Assembly: GCA_029817715.1 (NCBI GenBank)
Contig: JARUPY010000356.1
Location: forward strand, 2,823,001 to 2,887,000
Length of the DNA stretch: 64,000 bases
Reading direction: 5' to 3'
Origin: Melastoma dodecandrum
Lineage: Eukaryota; Streptophyta; Magnoliopsida; Myrtales; Melastomataceae
The notes under the pieces are model-generated. The model was not told the DNA's origin, searched no databases, and saw only the letters and a program-made list of their open reading frames with translations. The translations under genes and the position numbers were made by a program. Shown piece by piece: positions 10,536 to 22,764 of the stretch. Numbering within the stretch: position 1 is the stretch's first letter; every line of letters starts with the position of its first letter.

Positions 10536-12571
10536 ATGGCTGAAAGTTTCATGCCGGCGAGCTTGCAGGAAATCTGAAACGCTTGCAACGTTCGAGGTTT
10601 CATGATACTTAGCCTTTTCCTCCAAGTTCTACTCGCATACTCTGCCCCACTGAGGAAGGCTTCCCCCATCAGGTTCCATGCGTTTGTTATATGGTCAGCC
10701 TACTTCATGGCTGATTGGGCAGCGACATTCACATTCGGGCTGATCTCAAACGCACGACGCATAGAATCGATCTCCCCTCCGGAAGTCAACGAGAACCTCA
10801 TGGCTTTTTGGGCTGCTTTCCTCCTGATTCACGGCCCGGACTCGATCACTGCGTTCTCCCTGGAGGACAATGCCCTTTGGATGCGTCATCTAGTTGGGCT
10901 CCTCGTCCAATTGTCCACCTTCTTTTACATTTTCTTCAAGACCCTCCCTGACAATAACCTCGTCGCTCCCACAATCCTGATTGCGGTTGTCGGAGCAATC
11001 AAGTATGGGGAGAGGACCAGATCTTTATTTCTCGCGAGCATGGAAAACCTCAAGAAGACTTGTAACTGCCTGTTACAAGTCTTGAAGTCTTGGACGAAGG
11101 AAATTTTCAAGGTAATACTGGGAAGGAAGCCTATTACTTCTTCCAAATATTCAAAGATTTAGTCGTGGAAATCAATCACAACCACGCAGAGCGAGCACAA
11201 AGCCGTGAGCTCTTTCTACAGAAAGATGTGAAAGAGGCCATTGATCTGATGGTAGCCGAACTAGATGTTCTGTTCGAATTGTTTTACACGAAAATCTCAT
11301 TCATAAATTCTTCGTTGGGGGTCATCATTCGTATCATCACGTCATATAGCGTTATCGGGGCTCTAGTATTATATTGCCTTTTGGAGAAGGAGGGATTCCA
11401 TGAGGTTGATATTTGGATCACCTATTTCTTGCTTGCTGCCGCTGTTGCTCTAGAGATGTCTAACGGAATGATGCTCATACTTTCCAATTGGAGCGGTCGG
11501 ACAAGGTGGTTCCATCTTTGTTTCGCTCTACTTCAAGCTGTGTGCTTTTTCATTCCGGTAGTATTAATGATGGGGGTGGGATTGATCTTGTCAATTCCAT
11601 GCAGATGTTCTGAATTCATCTTTGAGACATGGAGCAAGAAGTTGGGCGCTTTCAGCTTGCTGTCGCATTGCATCGGATATTGTCACAGAGGTGGCAATAA
11701 ACTTACGAAGTATGCTCACATGATTTCCGGTAAGCCTGACCTCGTCAAATTCTTCTTGTTTGCGGAATAATCGGGGAAGTTACTTCATATGAAAACAAAA
11801 CTTCGAATCCCGGCAGGAACTGTCACCGGAAGAAAAAAGGGAGGTGTATCATGGAATGCCTTCGATGTGGAAACCCGAGACTTCATTTTCAAGGAGTTGA
11901 GGAAAAGAGCATCGGTGGCCAATGATCAGGACCAAGTAAAGGAGATCTATGAGGCGAGAGGGAGCTGGATATTGACAAAACTAGGGAATGTGGATGAGTT
12001 GATGCGATATGTGAAAAAGTTCGACTATGACAGGAGCCTTCTTGCATGGCACATTGCCACCGAAATATGCCATAACGCTAATAGAGCCGTGGAGGCAGCT
12101 AATCGCAGGCAAAGGAAGTTGGCCGTTACGTTGTCAAATTACATGCATTATCTCCTGATCAAGAAGCCCGAGATGATGTCTGCCGTGGCGGGGATTGGCC
12201 ACATAAGGTATGGTGATACTTGTGCAGAAGTGAAACATATCTGCAGGGAAGACCAAGCCGAGACTGTGATTGAGTTCTGCAATAAGATATTGAATGAAGA
12301 TACGAACATCGAATCCGCTGACATGTACAAAGACAAGCGCACCTCCGTCTTGTCGGACGCAAGCAATCTTGTCAGATTACTGATGTAGAAGGACAACAAA
12401 TGGGAGATAATAAATGGAGTCTGGGTGGAGCTGCTTACGTATGCGGCCGGCCACTGCAGGCCTGGGAAACACGCTCGGGCAGTGAGCGAAGGAGGTGAGC
12501 TCGTGACGATCGTCTGGCTGTTGATGGCTCACTTGGGGATCGGCCCACATTTCCCGTTGCCAGAAGATTAA
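10536..12571 (+). pseudogene. DUF4220-DUF594 family copy B
   Basis: Exon 1 is 10536-11729, the intron 11730-11816 (GTAAGC...GGCAG) and exon 2 11817-12571, ending in the PLPED terminus. Its subtype, marked by an AYSAPLRKAS motif, is shared with copy E. Damage: TGG to TGA at codon 14 (10575-10577), a 6-nt in-frame loss in HLGGPDS, a 4-nt deletion after NLKKT near 11062 that shifts the frame until the DUF4220 reading resumes near 11090, and CAG to TAG at 12386-12388 within DUF594. Membrane helices, intron phase and splice sites are otherwise preserved, so decay looks moderate. The protein family has no established function. Confidence 0.88.
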
Positions 12572-13216
12572 AATTGAAATGGTATATCGGGTAGCTGGGT
12601 GATTTTTTTATCAGATTCTGATGAAATGTCTGGGTAGTCAAATGATTCGTCCTAGAGTTTCAGCACTAACACCAGCAGCTTCTTGCATCTGCAGAAGGGA
12701 AACTTTGACAACAATTGCAGTTGCAGGTTTTGTTTAGTGGTAATGTTAAGTGCAGCAGCAACAATTCTGTCTTTGCTGCAAAATCAGATCGGTTTATGGA
12801 ACAACCGAGCATATCGGAGGATATTAGAGGAAGACTGATGGCAATTCTCAGTTATTGAATTTAGAAGAGGCATTTATTGGAGAAATGTGTTGATCACAAG
12901 GAAAAGGTCGAGCTGCCAAACTGAAGCCGCATGCTTCGCGTGAAAGGTCACTGTGAATGGTCCTCATCCTCTCTCTCTTTGCACTCACACGCAAAAACAA
13001 GGATGGCACTAAAAGAAGAGCATGTACAACTTAATCAAGCAAAGTTTTGTTCTGTCCTTTTAACTATTTTCACAAGTTCCGCATATTCCTTGTATTTAAC
13101 ACTTATTCAACATGGGGGAGTTTCAGTTGTTAGAACCTGTGCATTAATCCGAGTTCTGGCACACGCGGACAAACACGCAAACACACGTAGTTTCCTGACA
13201 AAAGTAGCTGCTGTCA
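12572..13216 (+). other. Intergenic, no gene seen
   Basis: It opens with the family 3' UTR motif. A TTGCATCTGCAGAAGG segment near 12684 and CAACCGAGCATATC near 12801 echo the spacer repeated at 19620-19730 and 31140-31240. Near 13027-13150 a diverged leader module (GCAAAGTTTTGTTC, GGGGGAGTTTCAG) precedes fragment C. Nothing codes convincingly. Confidence 0.5.
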
Positions 13217-13700
13217 TGGCCAATATCATGGGATGAAGAGCTGGCAGGATATCTGGAGTGCTTATGACATTATTGGCTTCATGATAGTTAGCCTTTTCCT
13301 CCATGTGCTCCCAGCATCCACAGCTCGTTTGAGCAAGGAATCAGCCAGCAGGTTCGTCGTTTTCGTGATATGGTCAGCCTACTTCATGACTGACTGGGCA
13401 CCAGGGTTCACATTTGGGCTGATCTCAAATGTGCAGCGCTTCAACTTGATCCCCTCTGGAAGTCGACGAGAGCCTCATGGATTTCTGGGATGCTTTCCTC
13501 CTGATTCATCTTGGTGGCCTGGACAAGAACACCGCCATCTCCCTGGAGGACAATGCCCTTTGGATTCGTCATCTGGCGGGGCTGGTCGCCCAGCTGTTCA
13601 CCTTCTTTTACATGTTTTTCAATACCCTTCCAAACAATAGCCCTGTCGTTCCTCTAGTCCTCCTGATTGAGCTTGCCGGATGTTGGAAAGGGTCGCAAGT
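13217..13700 (+). pseudogene. Divergent DUF4220 5' fragment (copy C)
   Basis: The first reading frame, from 13233, gives WSAYFMTDW and FTFGLISN; a frame change near 13455 leads to a second frame with AFLLIHLGG, ISLEDNALWIRHL and LPNNS. It covers about the first 150 codons of DUF4220 and stops short of KYGERT at about 13680-13700, where the sequence becomes unrelated. It differs from the main copies throughout and appears to belong to the second lineage, with the fragments at 23160 and 26060. No exon 2 follows. Confidence 0.78.
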
Positions 13701-13865
13701 ACACGCGCAAAATCCTTCATCGAATAGAGAAAGAACCCCAGCCAAATATATAAGCCTAGCGGGCTACATCTTCTATTGTCAATTAGTTTTAGTGTGGAAA
13801 CATGTTGGATGGACTTGGTATTTGGGCCAGTTTGATATTACGAAGATTTTCACATGTTTGGATAG

Positions 13866-14107
13866 CTATCGAAATATACCATGGATTAGCACCTCAAACA
13901 CCAAAAAGGAGGTAAACCAAACGAAGCAAATGCAATAATTAGGAATGGATTCACAACTTAGTCAAGCAAGGTTTTGTTCCATAGATTGAGCTAAATCCAA
14001 CAAGTGTAGTATATTCTTTGGAGTAATACGGGGTGTTTAACTTTTTGAGCTCCAAGAACTTGTGGCACTATCATCCCAGCGCTCATACAAACAAGCTAGC
14101 TGTCATC
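13866..14107 (+). repeat. 5' leader module before copy D
   Basis: It matches the module before copies B, E, F and G, including ATATACCATGG, AAAAAGGAGG and TATTCTTTGGAGTAAT. The segment near 14090 is shortened relative to copies E and F. Confidence 0.65.
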
Positions 14108-17100
14108 ATGGTTCAAAGTTTCATGCCGACGACCTTGCAAGAAATCTGGAACGCTTCTAACGTTCGAGATTTCATGATGCTTAGCCTTTTCCTCCGGGTG
14201 CTACTCGCATCCACCGCCCACCTGAGGAATGTTAGTGTGTGCACATATGTGTCAAGACATTTTGTAATATATGTGAATGGTTATTAATAAAGGCAAATAT
14301 TTACTATTTATTAATTATTTTTCTGCTCGTAATTAATTTACGGTAAAGTCCCATAGATTGATTATTTGTCAATCTAAAATTGTCCTTGATCGGGTAGATG
14401 TTTAGAGGAGACATAAACATCTAGATCAACGCCGAGTATAATTTAGGTCATGTTAGACCAAGTTTATTCTATGCGTGTAGTTGTCCATTTTGATGCCATT
14501 AAAAGCAGTCTTTAATGGGATTGTGAGTAATACGGTTATTGGGTGTACAGTGAAGCGTAGAGATGATAATGTCGAGTCAATATAGGATTCATCACTCTCT
14601 TGGATTAGAGAGTTGACATCCTAGCCACTTGATTGAGATATTAGTGATTTTATACACACGGCCATGGAGGAATGTTTATCATTCAAGTTAAGATCTATTA
14701 TATCTCAGAAATCAAGTAAAACGACTAATTCAGTGATGACGCATGATGCACTGAATTAATCGGGTTGTCAGTGAGATGAAGAGATTGAATTGCATAGTAG
14801 CTATTTTTCCACAGGACCTCCCCTACAGTATCGTGGAAGTGCAGTAATGTATGCAGCTGAGGCATTAGTGGTTTTGGTTCATGATCAATATTCTATTACG
14901 TTGGATGGCTGAAAACTGTTGCTAGACGATTACCTCAGTCTGTGTATGGATGTACACTACCTTCGTATATGGAACCTAGAGGGTCGCACGCAAAAGCACG
15001 TGAACACGGACATTAATTATTTAATTCTAATGGATATTGGAATTAAAAGATATAAATTTTCAGAATTAGAATTTGTTGGACTACAAATTTATTCTGAAAT
15101 ATTAGGAAGCAATAAATCCTATTGGATTTAAGTTGGTAGAACGTGTCTGAACAAAGTTAAAATAATATAATATAATTATTTAATTATTATATTTATTATT
15201 ATCATTATTATTATTATTTTATTTGACAAATTAGTCATCCACCTACTTCATGTAGCTTAGCTACGTGGCTATAAAAATTAATGTTGACGGCCTTAGTGAA
15301 ATTGACAATGGCGGTTCTATGTTATTAAGATTCACTTTTAACCATGTGCCGATTAGTGTCATTGTTTTAATACGTGTGTGCACGTCTACATTACAATATA
15401 AAAAGGACAAAGGAATTACAATCGGCTAATGGTGGTAGAGTAAGAAAAGGATTCGACCAACATTCGGCCAAGACGAAGGAATTACAATCGGCCGAAGCAA
15501 AAAAAAACATAAGGTTTATGTAAATCAAGTTTATCAAGAACTCCGAGGGGCTAGCACCCAAGTGCGAGTTCAAATCGTTCGTGTTTCGTTGCGTGGATAC
15601 TTTTAGAGTAGTCATGGTTGTGATTCTCGAAGACGGTCTTATCCACAACGTTCGTTGTTTCCGAACAACAAGGTATGTGTTTTGTTTAACGTTACTGTTC
15701 TATTTATACGTATCACATAGATCCGATGTGTGTTTCGGATAGTTTTTTCGAAACGAGCTTCCGCTGCACCCGGTGAAAATCCATTAAGGAAGGCTTCCAC
15801 CAGCAGGTTCTTTCGGTTTGTTATATGGTCGGCCTACTTCATGGCAGATTGGGAGGCGACGTTCATGTTCGGGCTGATCTCAAATGCACAACGAATCGAC
15901 TCGATCTCCCCTCCGGAAGTCAACGAGAACCTCATGGCTTTTTGGGCTGCTTTCCTCCTGATCCACCTCGGCGGTCCGGACACGATCACCGCCTTCTCCC
16001 TAGAGGACAACGCCCTTTGGATGCGCCATCTCGTTGGGCTCATCGCCCAATTGTCCACCTTCTTTTACATATTCTTCAAGACCCTCCCTGACAATAACCT
16101 CATCGCCCCCACAATCCGGATTGCCGTCGCCGGAGCAATCAAGTACGGGGAGAGGACCAAATCGCTATATCTGGCAAGCATGGAAAACCTCAAGAAGTCC
16201 ACCGGAAAACTGCCTGTTACAAGTCTTGAAGCCTTGGAGGGTGAAGATTTTCCTGATAAAAATACTGGGAAAGAAGCCTATTACTTCTTCCAAATATTCA
16301 AAGGTCTAGTCGTAGAAATCAATCCCAGCCATGCAGAGCGAGCGCAGAGCCTTGAGCTCTTCCAACAAAAAGATGCGGAAGAGGCCTTTGACCTGATGGT
16401 AGCCGAGCTGGATCTTCTGTTCGAATTGTTCTACACGAAAATCTCATCCGTAAATTCTTGGTTGGGGTGATCGTTCGCATGAATACATTGTATAGCGTTA
16501 TTGGGGCTCTAATATTGTACAGCCTTTTGGAGAAGAAGGGATTCCATGAGGTTGATATCTGGATCACCTATTTCTTGCTTGGCGGCACTGTTACTCTAGA
16601 GATGACTAACGGAATGATGATCTTTTTTTCCAATTGGAGGGGTCCAATGACGTGTTTCCATGTTTGTTGGATGCTACTTCAAGCAGTGTGCTTTGTCATT
16701 CCGTTTGTAACAATCATGGTTGTAGGAGTATTCTTGTTAACTCCGTGTGGTTGCCTTGAACTCGTTCAGAACTCGTGGAGCAAGAAGTTGGGCGCGTTCA
16801 GTTTGTTGTCACATTGCATCGAACATTGTCATAGATGTGGTAATAAACCTTTGAAGTATGCTCACTTGATTTACCGTAAGCCTGACCACGTTGCATTCTC
16901 TTTGTTTTCCAGATAATCGTAGAAGCTACTTCATCTGAAAAACTTTTGAAACCCTGCAGGAATTGTCACCAGAAGAAAAAAGGGAGGCGTATCATGGAAT
17001 GTCTTTGATACGGAAACCCGAGACTTCATTTTCAAGGAGTTGAAGGAAAGAGCATCGGCGGCCGATGACGAGAACCAAGTGAAGGAGATCTACGAGGCGA

Positions 17101-17714
17101 GAGGGAGCTGGATATTGACGAAATTAGGGAACTCGGATGGGTTGATGCGATATGTGAAGAAGTTTGACTACGACAGGAGCCTTCTAGCATGGCACATAGC
17201 CACCGAAATCTGCCATAATGCCAACAGAACCGTGGAGGCAGCAGACCACAAGCAGATGAAGTTGGCCGTTAAGTTGTCGTATTACATGCATTATCTCCTG
17301 ATCAAGAAGCCTGAGATGGTGTCTGCCGTGGCAGGGATTGGCCACATAAGATATGGTGATACTTGTGCCGAAGTTGAACATTTCTGCAGGGTATACAAAG
17401 CGGAGACCGTGATTGATTTCTGCAATAAAATATTGAATGAAGATACGACCATCGAACCTGCTGACATGTACAAAGACAAGTGCACCTCTGTGTTATCGGA
17501 TGCGTGCAATCTGGCCCGATTACTGATGCAGAAGGACAACAAATGGGAGATAATAAGTGGAGTCTGGGTGGAGCTGCTCACGTATGCGGCCGGCCACTGC
17601 AGGCCCGAGAAACATGCGCGGGCAGTGAGTGAGGGAGGAGAGCTCGTAATGATCGTCTGGCTGTTGATGGCTCACTTGGGGATCGGCCCGCATTTCCCGT
17701 ATCCAGAAGATTAA
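14108..17714 (+). pseudogene. DUF4220-DUF594 family copy D, split by a solo LTR
   Basis: Exon 1 begins with ATG at 14108, is interrupted after codon 40 by a 1.56 kb solo LTR, and resumes at 15787. The DUF4220 motifs LGGPDTITA, SLEDNALWM and KYGERT follow. A 1-nt deletion in a G run near 16465 brings TGA at 16468-16470 and shifts the last three helices. Intron 16876-16959 has normal GTAAGC and CTGCAG borders, and exon 2 (16960-17714) is fully open, carrying WVELLTYAAGHCR and the PYPED end. Without the LTR and the 1-nt change it would encode about 650 residues, the expected length. The same 1-nt deletion occurs in copy A, so it predates their separation. Confidence 0.88.
14230..15786 (+). mobile_element. 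Solo LTR (family S), plus orientation
   Basis: It starts TGTTAGTGTG and ends CCATTA, and is bordered by the direct repeat AGGAA (14225-14229 and 15787-15791). It matches 8087-9729 in reverse complement. Sister DUF4220 copies read CTGAGGAAGGCTTCC continuously at this point, so the empty site is known. No ORF of note. Confidence 0.85.
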
Positions 17715-19254
17715 AACAAAAATGGCATATCGGGTTGCTGGGATTGATTTCATTAACAGATTTTGTGTGTAGTCAAAAGATTCATACATCGCTTAACACT
17801 TCAGATTGTAAGTCGGAGCTTAACTCATCAGCTGTCGTAACCAGAGGGCCACCGTCCATAATTCATTGAAAATTGAATAAGTAATAAATAACTTTTCCAG
17901 AAAAATATTGAAAATAATAAATAACTTGTCACAAAACTTCATAACTTATTTAGAAATTTTTTTTAAAACGCTCAAACAATTTCAAATATGGCCCGAACTC
18001 AGCTAGTGACATACAGTTCCAAACCGACTGGTCATGATGCTCGAAACGACGACGCAGGTCTGTCAGGATCCATCCCACGGAGACATCTAGGTATGCACTG
18101 ACAGTCGGACATTGTTGATCAGAACAGATGAAGTTAATGAGTTCAAATGAAAATATATTTACTTCAGCATCGTGCAATTGAAGGCCAACATAGATTTCAG
18201 TTACTCAATCGATATAAACGTTTTCTTCATCTTTGTCAAGGATCCTGCAGATTCTTCCTCAAGTGGCTGATCATGTTACTGCAATCTCCAATCATGAGCT
18301 CCAGCCAAGTAAGTCGTCTGGTCCAGTTCCGGCCTCCTCCTCTGGTGCTGCAGAAATCTCCTGCTCCTCCTTGGCCAGCCTCCTACGGCCACCATATTCA
18401 GCCAATGTAAAGTTAACACCTTGAGGAATCGACCCGTGTTTCCTTCATCCCAAAGATTAGCATTTTCCTGCAATAAGACCGGAGATGAGATCCGCTAGCG
18501 TGTGTTTTGAGTACGTATTGCAAATTTATGTTTCAAGTTCTTAGAACTTGTGCATTGCTTTGGGTTTTGGCACGCTGACGCTGGCACACACATGGGTGTG
18601 CACAAATAAACGTACTCTCTTGCGACATAGCTGCCGTCATGTGTCGAGAAAGACTTCAACAAAAAGATTCTAGAGCATTATGAATAGCTTCATATATTAT
18701 TTATTTTCCCAATTCTTAGTTAATTGATTCAACTGCATTTTGGTTGTTCATTGAACATTATTCCCAAGTAATTTTATGTGAGAACAACCTTTACTCTTTA
18801 TTACTTACAGCACCTGTACAGTTGCAGTGTTAAAACCGTCAACGAGTGCCGAGAAGGTCATGACCTCCAAAGAACGTGCATGTCGCTGTTTCACGTGTTC
18901 GGGCGTGCAACATTTGAGATGAAGGATGAGCTGCAAAATGAAGCTAAGGATGATGAAACCTCAGCCATTTGGACGACAAAACGGTGGGATGCCTTCAGCT
19001 TACAAAGGGCGAGGATGAGCTGCATAACAAGGCGAAGGATGATGAAACATCGGTCGTTCCACGAGTTCAATTTGTTTCAGATGACAAATACGATGTTGGA
19101 TATCTTTAGCCTACGAAGGGCGCTAACGATGACAAAACTTTGTTCCGCTATTCATTTCCCTTTTCTTTCGTACTTTACGTAATTAAGATGAGAGGTTATA
19201 TATCACATATTTACTTTTATCATTCTCTGTTGTTAAACAAAGTAATAGGTGGGA
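17715..19254 (+). other. Spacer duplicated at 29161-30780
   Basis: There is no convincing gene. The sequence is collinear and highly similar to 29161-30780, including the GATATAAACGTTTTCTTCATC and CTGATCATGTTACTGCAATC segments. Near 18780-18990 short pieces such as AACGAGTGCCGAGAAGGTCATGA resemble spacer DNA after the DUF4220 fragments at 23340 and 26290. Confidence 0.6.
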
Positions 19255-19545
19255 TTACTCTTCTCTGATGCTTAACGTGTTCGGCACAGGGGTAACGAAC
19301 GATGATTCGACAAAGACAAGCCCACCTCCCTCTTCTCTAATGCGTGCAATCTGGCCAGATCTGCTGAGGCAGATGCGGAACCAACACAGTTCGGGATTGA
19401 GTTGATTATGTACGCGGCAGGCCACTGTAGGGCAGAGAAACACCAACTGGCTTTATGCGGAGGAGGTGACCTTTGGACAATCCTTTGGATACTGAGGATG
19501 GCCCCCTTCGGGATAGGCCAGTGTTTCCCATACCCGAGAGATTGA
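19255..19545 (+). pseudogene. DUF594 C-terminal fragment
   Basis: One frame reads CNLARSAEA, then MYAAGHCRAEKHQ, GGGDLWTILW and FGIGQCFPYPRD, ending at TGA 19543-19545. These match CNLARLL, TYAAGHCRPEKHA, GGELVTIVW and LGIGPHFPYPED in the intact exon 2. Only the last 80 residues or so are present. A copy lies at 30781-31055. Confidence 0.72.
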
Positions 19546-20094
19546 AATTAGAATGTTGTATATGGAAACTGGGTGATTTTATTGTAGGATTAAGCGCATC
19601 CCGTAGTTTTGGCGTTAAGACCGTTCCTTGCATCTGCATAACAAAAATGTCGACAGGATGTTTTGTGTCGGGGAAATGTCGTGGCTGCAATGTCAAAGAT
19701 GTTTGAGGAACAACCGAACGAACTTATATCAGGAGACAAGAGGAAGATCCATCACGATCCTCTGTTTTAGAATTTGAGAGAGACGATGTTTTAGAATTAC
19801 TGACATGGCCACGATCACAACATGTAACCTTTACTGGTGTTTTGCTTTTGGGACAAGTTCGTCTACAGTCTTCCCCGGTGACCTTCCTTAGTGTTATGTT
19901 CAACGGTTGCAGTAATCATGTGGGACTTCGAATATCCTGTATGCTTTTCTGTGGAAATACTTGTGTCGACTGCCTATACCACGGCCTCAGTGCCTGGACT
20001 GAAACACATCCCTTTCCCCAAGAAACTCGGATTCACGCCATGAGATCAGTTCTGCCGGAGCTTGCAGATGAAGTAACTCATTAACGGTACAAAC

Positions 20095-20300
20095 ATGAAC
20101 CCTGCACACTAGTTCAATCGTGCAATTCCTGCTACCCGGCGAAAGCGCCAAGGCAAATGCACAAGGTGGCGCGAGTGGCAGACCACCACAGAACGAAAGT
20201 GCGCATAGGAATGGTGATTCGGGAGTGCTTGTGATGTTGGTTTTCCAGTTGTTGATACAGTCTGTAATCGACACACATTTCCAGCATCCCGAAGATGCTT
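20095..20300 (+). pseudogene. Divergent DUF594 C-terminal fragment
   Basis: Near 20220-20300 one frame reads SGVLVMLVFQLL and then HFQHPED, resembling GELVTIVWLLMAHLG and HFPYPED. The duplicated version is at 31600-31835. The fragment is short and frameshifted, so family assignment is tentative. Confidence 0.45.
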
Positions 20301-20340
20301 ATCTTCAGTGCAGAAGAGATCAGATATCCCTGAGATTGGG

Positions 20341-20545
20341 GGAGTTATCGAAATATACCATGGACAAGCACCTCAAACACCAAAAAGGAGGTAAACGCAA
20401 CGAAGAGAATGTAGCAATCAAGCAAAGTTTTATTCCATAGATTGTGTCAAATCCAACAAGTTAAGTATATTCTTTGTAGTAATATGGGGGATTACGTTTT
20501 CGCTCATTCAAACAAACGCGGCCTCAAACAAGCTAGCTATCATCA
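20341..20545 (+). repeat. 5' leader module before the deletion remnant
   Basis: The family upstream module is nearly complete, ending at the ATG at 20546, although almost no gene follows. Confidence 0.6.
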
Positions 20546-20581
20546 TGGCTGAAGGTTTCATGCCGGGTAGCTGGGATTGAT
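20546..20581 (+). pseudogene. DUF4220-DUF594 copy reduced to a 12-codon remnant
   Basis: The first 20 nt or so of the family coding sequence (ATGGCTGAAGGTTTCATGCC) join directly to the family 3' UTR (GGGTAGCTGGGATTG). The junction leaves an 11-residue ORF ending TGA. About 2 kb of gene was deleted, probably at the short shared CGG. The 3' flank continues to about 20944 as after copies A and H. Confidence 0.8.
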
Positions 20582-20944
20582 TTTATCATCAGATTCCCAA
20601 GAAATATCTGTGTAGCCAAAAGATTCATCCTTGAGTTTCAGCACTAGCACTAAAGTAGATAAATGCACTCACTTCGTCACGTTTAAAAGAAAAAAAAATG
20701 TAAAACACCAACTTCAATTGCATTAAGGAAATTGGATTTCCCACATCCGACTTTCTTAACGAGCTGGTGTTTCTAACTCCGATTTAAGGCATTATCAGAC
20801 GAATTTTGAAATTCTTGCCGATAATTGTAAGTACATATGAATTTAGTCGATATATATAAAATAAAACATTTTTTTATTTAATTTTGCCGTCAAATTTGAC
20901 ACTTTACAACGTAATGAAATATTTATGAAATACAATTGTTGTTT
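20582..20944 (+). other. 3' flanking module (second copy)
   Basis: AT-rich non-coding DNA nearly identical to the sequence after copy A (7560-7950). It carries the same TTAAAAGAAAAAAAA run and TTTGACACTTTACAACGTAAT segment. Confidence 0.6.
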
Positions 20945-21300
20945 TATGTATGGTTCGAGAAGATGTCGGGGATAGGCCACCCAAGGTATTGTGATACTTG
21001 TGCCGATGTGTCGATATCCGAGACCATGGACGAGTTTTTCACGAGGACGTCGAACGAAGATATGAGCATCGAACAAGCCGATGAGTACAAAGACAAGCAC
21101 GCTCCGGTCTTCTCCGACACGTGCATCCGGGTCACATCGGTGAGGCAGGAGGACGGCAAATTGGGTGATGATCAGCTGAACTTGGGTGGAGTTGAGATGA
21201 TGATGTATGCGGCAGGGCACTGCAGGGTAGAGAAACAAGCACCGGCATTGAATGATGGCCCAGTACAGGTTCGGCCTGCGTTTCCTTTACCCGGGAGATA
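20945..21300 (+). pseudogene. DUF594 fragment, uninterrupted sister of 7951-9925
   Basis: A single frame gives MSGIGHPRYCDTCADV, DEFFTRTSNEDMSIEQADEY, KDKHAPVFSDTC and MMYAAGHCRVEKQ, covering the second half of DUF594 with the central segment diverged. The usual C-terminal GGELVTIVWLLMAH stretch is missing. It shows the empty site of the solo LTR in the sister fragment. Confidence 0.75.
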
Positions 21301-21384
21301 AAACACAGAATGTTGGCTACGTGCAGATCAAGTGACTCAACATTTTATAAGCATGGAACCGGCACAAGAGTTCAAAGGAAAGTG

Positions 21385-21560
21385 ATGTACCTCGGTATCG
21401 TGCAATTCCTGCTATCTGGCGAAAGCCCCGATGCAAATGCACAAGGTGGCGCAAGTTGCGGGCCACAATGGAGATTTGGGGTGGAGAATGCCTGTAAAGT
21501 TGCTTTTCCAGTTGATGACTAACTTTGGTGTCGAGACCTACATTTCCTCCATACTGAAGA
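21385..21560 (+). pseudogene. Divergent DUF594 C-terminal fragment
   Basis: It has the same CACAAGGTGGCGCAAG and TTGCTTTTCCAGTTGATGA blocks as 9930-10262, shortened. Frames are broken. Assignment is by similarity to the sister blocks only. Confidence 0.38.
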
Positions 21561-21590
21561 TTAGTATCTTCACCGGAGACGATTCCAGGA

Positions 21591-21770
21591 GTTGTCGAAA
21601 CATGCCATGGGCAATCACCACTGAAAAGAAGGTAAACCAAACTAAGAGAATGTATTAATTAGTGGTCGAATCACACGCAAAGTTTTGTTCCATAGAGTTT
21701 GAGCTAAATCCAACAAGTTTAGTACATTCTTTGTAGTAGATTTTCTCATTTAGGGTTTTCTCTTCCCTGA
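21591..21770 (+). repeat. 5' leader module, orphan
   Basis: A diverged leader module (CATGCCATGG, AAGGTAAACCAAAC, GCAAAGTTTTGTTCCATAGA, TTCTTTGTAGTA) with no exon 1 after it; the next sequence is a DUF594 fragment. Confidence 0.5.
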
Positions 21771-22047
21771 CGCTTAATGAGTTCGGCATGAGGATATAGA
21801 ACAAGGATCGAAACAACTGATGACTACATAGAAAAACCCACCTCCCTCTTATCCGTCACTTGCAATCTCGCCAGATCTCTGAGGCAGAAGGACGACAAAA
21901 GGGGAGATAATAAACCGAGTTTGGGTGAAATTGATGATGTATGCGGGCGTTAAACGAAGGAGGCGAGCTTTTGACGATCCTTTGGCTACTACAGACGGCC
22001 CACTTCGGGAAAAGCCAGCGTTTCCCATACGGAGAGATTAAAAATTA
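21771..22047 (+). pseudogene. DUF594 C-terminal fragment
   Basis: Broken frames read CNLARSLRQKDD, VWVKLMMYAG and GGELLTILWLL, then a FPYxRD-like end near 22040. It matches CNLARLLMQKDN, VWVELLTYAAG and GGELVTIVWLL. The AGHCR segment is deleted. Confidence 0.65.
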
Positions 22048-22764
22048 GAATGTTGTAACTGGAAACTGGGTGATTTTATTCAGCATTCTGATGAAATTTC
22101 GTGCAATCTAAAGATTAGGCGCATCCCATAGTTTTGGCATTAAGACCAGTCCTTGCATCTGCATAACGAAAATGTCGACAGGAGGTTTTGTGTCGGGGTA
22201 ACGTTATTGCTGCAATGTCAAAGATGTTTGAGGAACAACGAACTTATAACAGGAGATAAGAGGAAGATCCATCACCATCCCCTGTTACAGAATTTGCGAG
22301 AGACGCGACAAGGACCCTCAACTCTCGAAGGGCCCACCAGTCTTGGAGTCGGCTTCAAAGCAGTTTAGAATTACTGACATGGCCACAGTCGCAACATGTA
22401 ACCTTTACTGGTCTTTTGTTTTCGTGTAGACTTCATCAACGGTCATCCCCGGTGGCCTTCCTTAGTGTCACGTTCATCGGTTGCAGTAATCATATCGAAC
22501 TACAAATCCTGTATGCATGTACTTGGTTTAGTCCTGGCATTTTTTATGTCTTAGAAGAACCCTGGCCTTTGACATGGTTCATGGGATTACGCATCACGGC
22601 CTCGATAAAATCAATGTGCATACTGTATTCTTTTCGATGGAAATGCTTGCGTCGACAGCCTATACTGCGACATCAGTGCCCATTTGGAAACCTATCCCTT
22701 TCCCCAAGAAACTAGGCACGGAGACTTGCGGATGAAGTAACTCAATAACAGTTACAGGCATGAA
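22048..22764 (+). other. Spacer, no gene seen
   Basis: The sequence resembles the spacers at 19546-20094 and 31056-31600 (for example TGACATGGCCAC, CATGTAACCTTTACTGGT, CTTCCTTAGTGT). No reading frame is convincing. Confidence 0.5.

Noticed and set aside
15825..16091. Long alternative frames inside DUF4220 exon 1 (also at 10715, 24060, 32250 and minus-strand versions)
   Set aside because: They recur only because the exon recurs, lie in other frames of a recognised domain, and show no independent motif.
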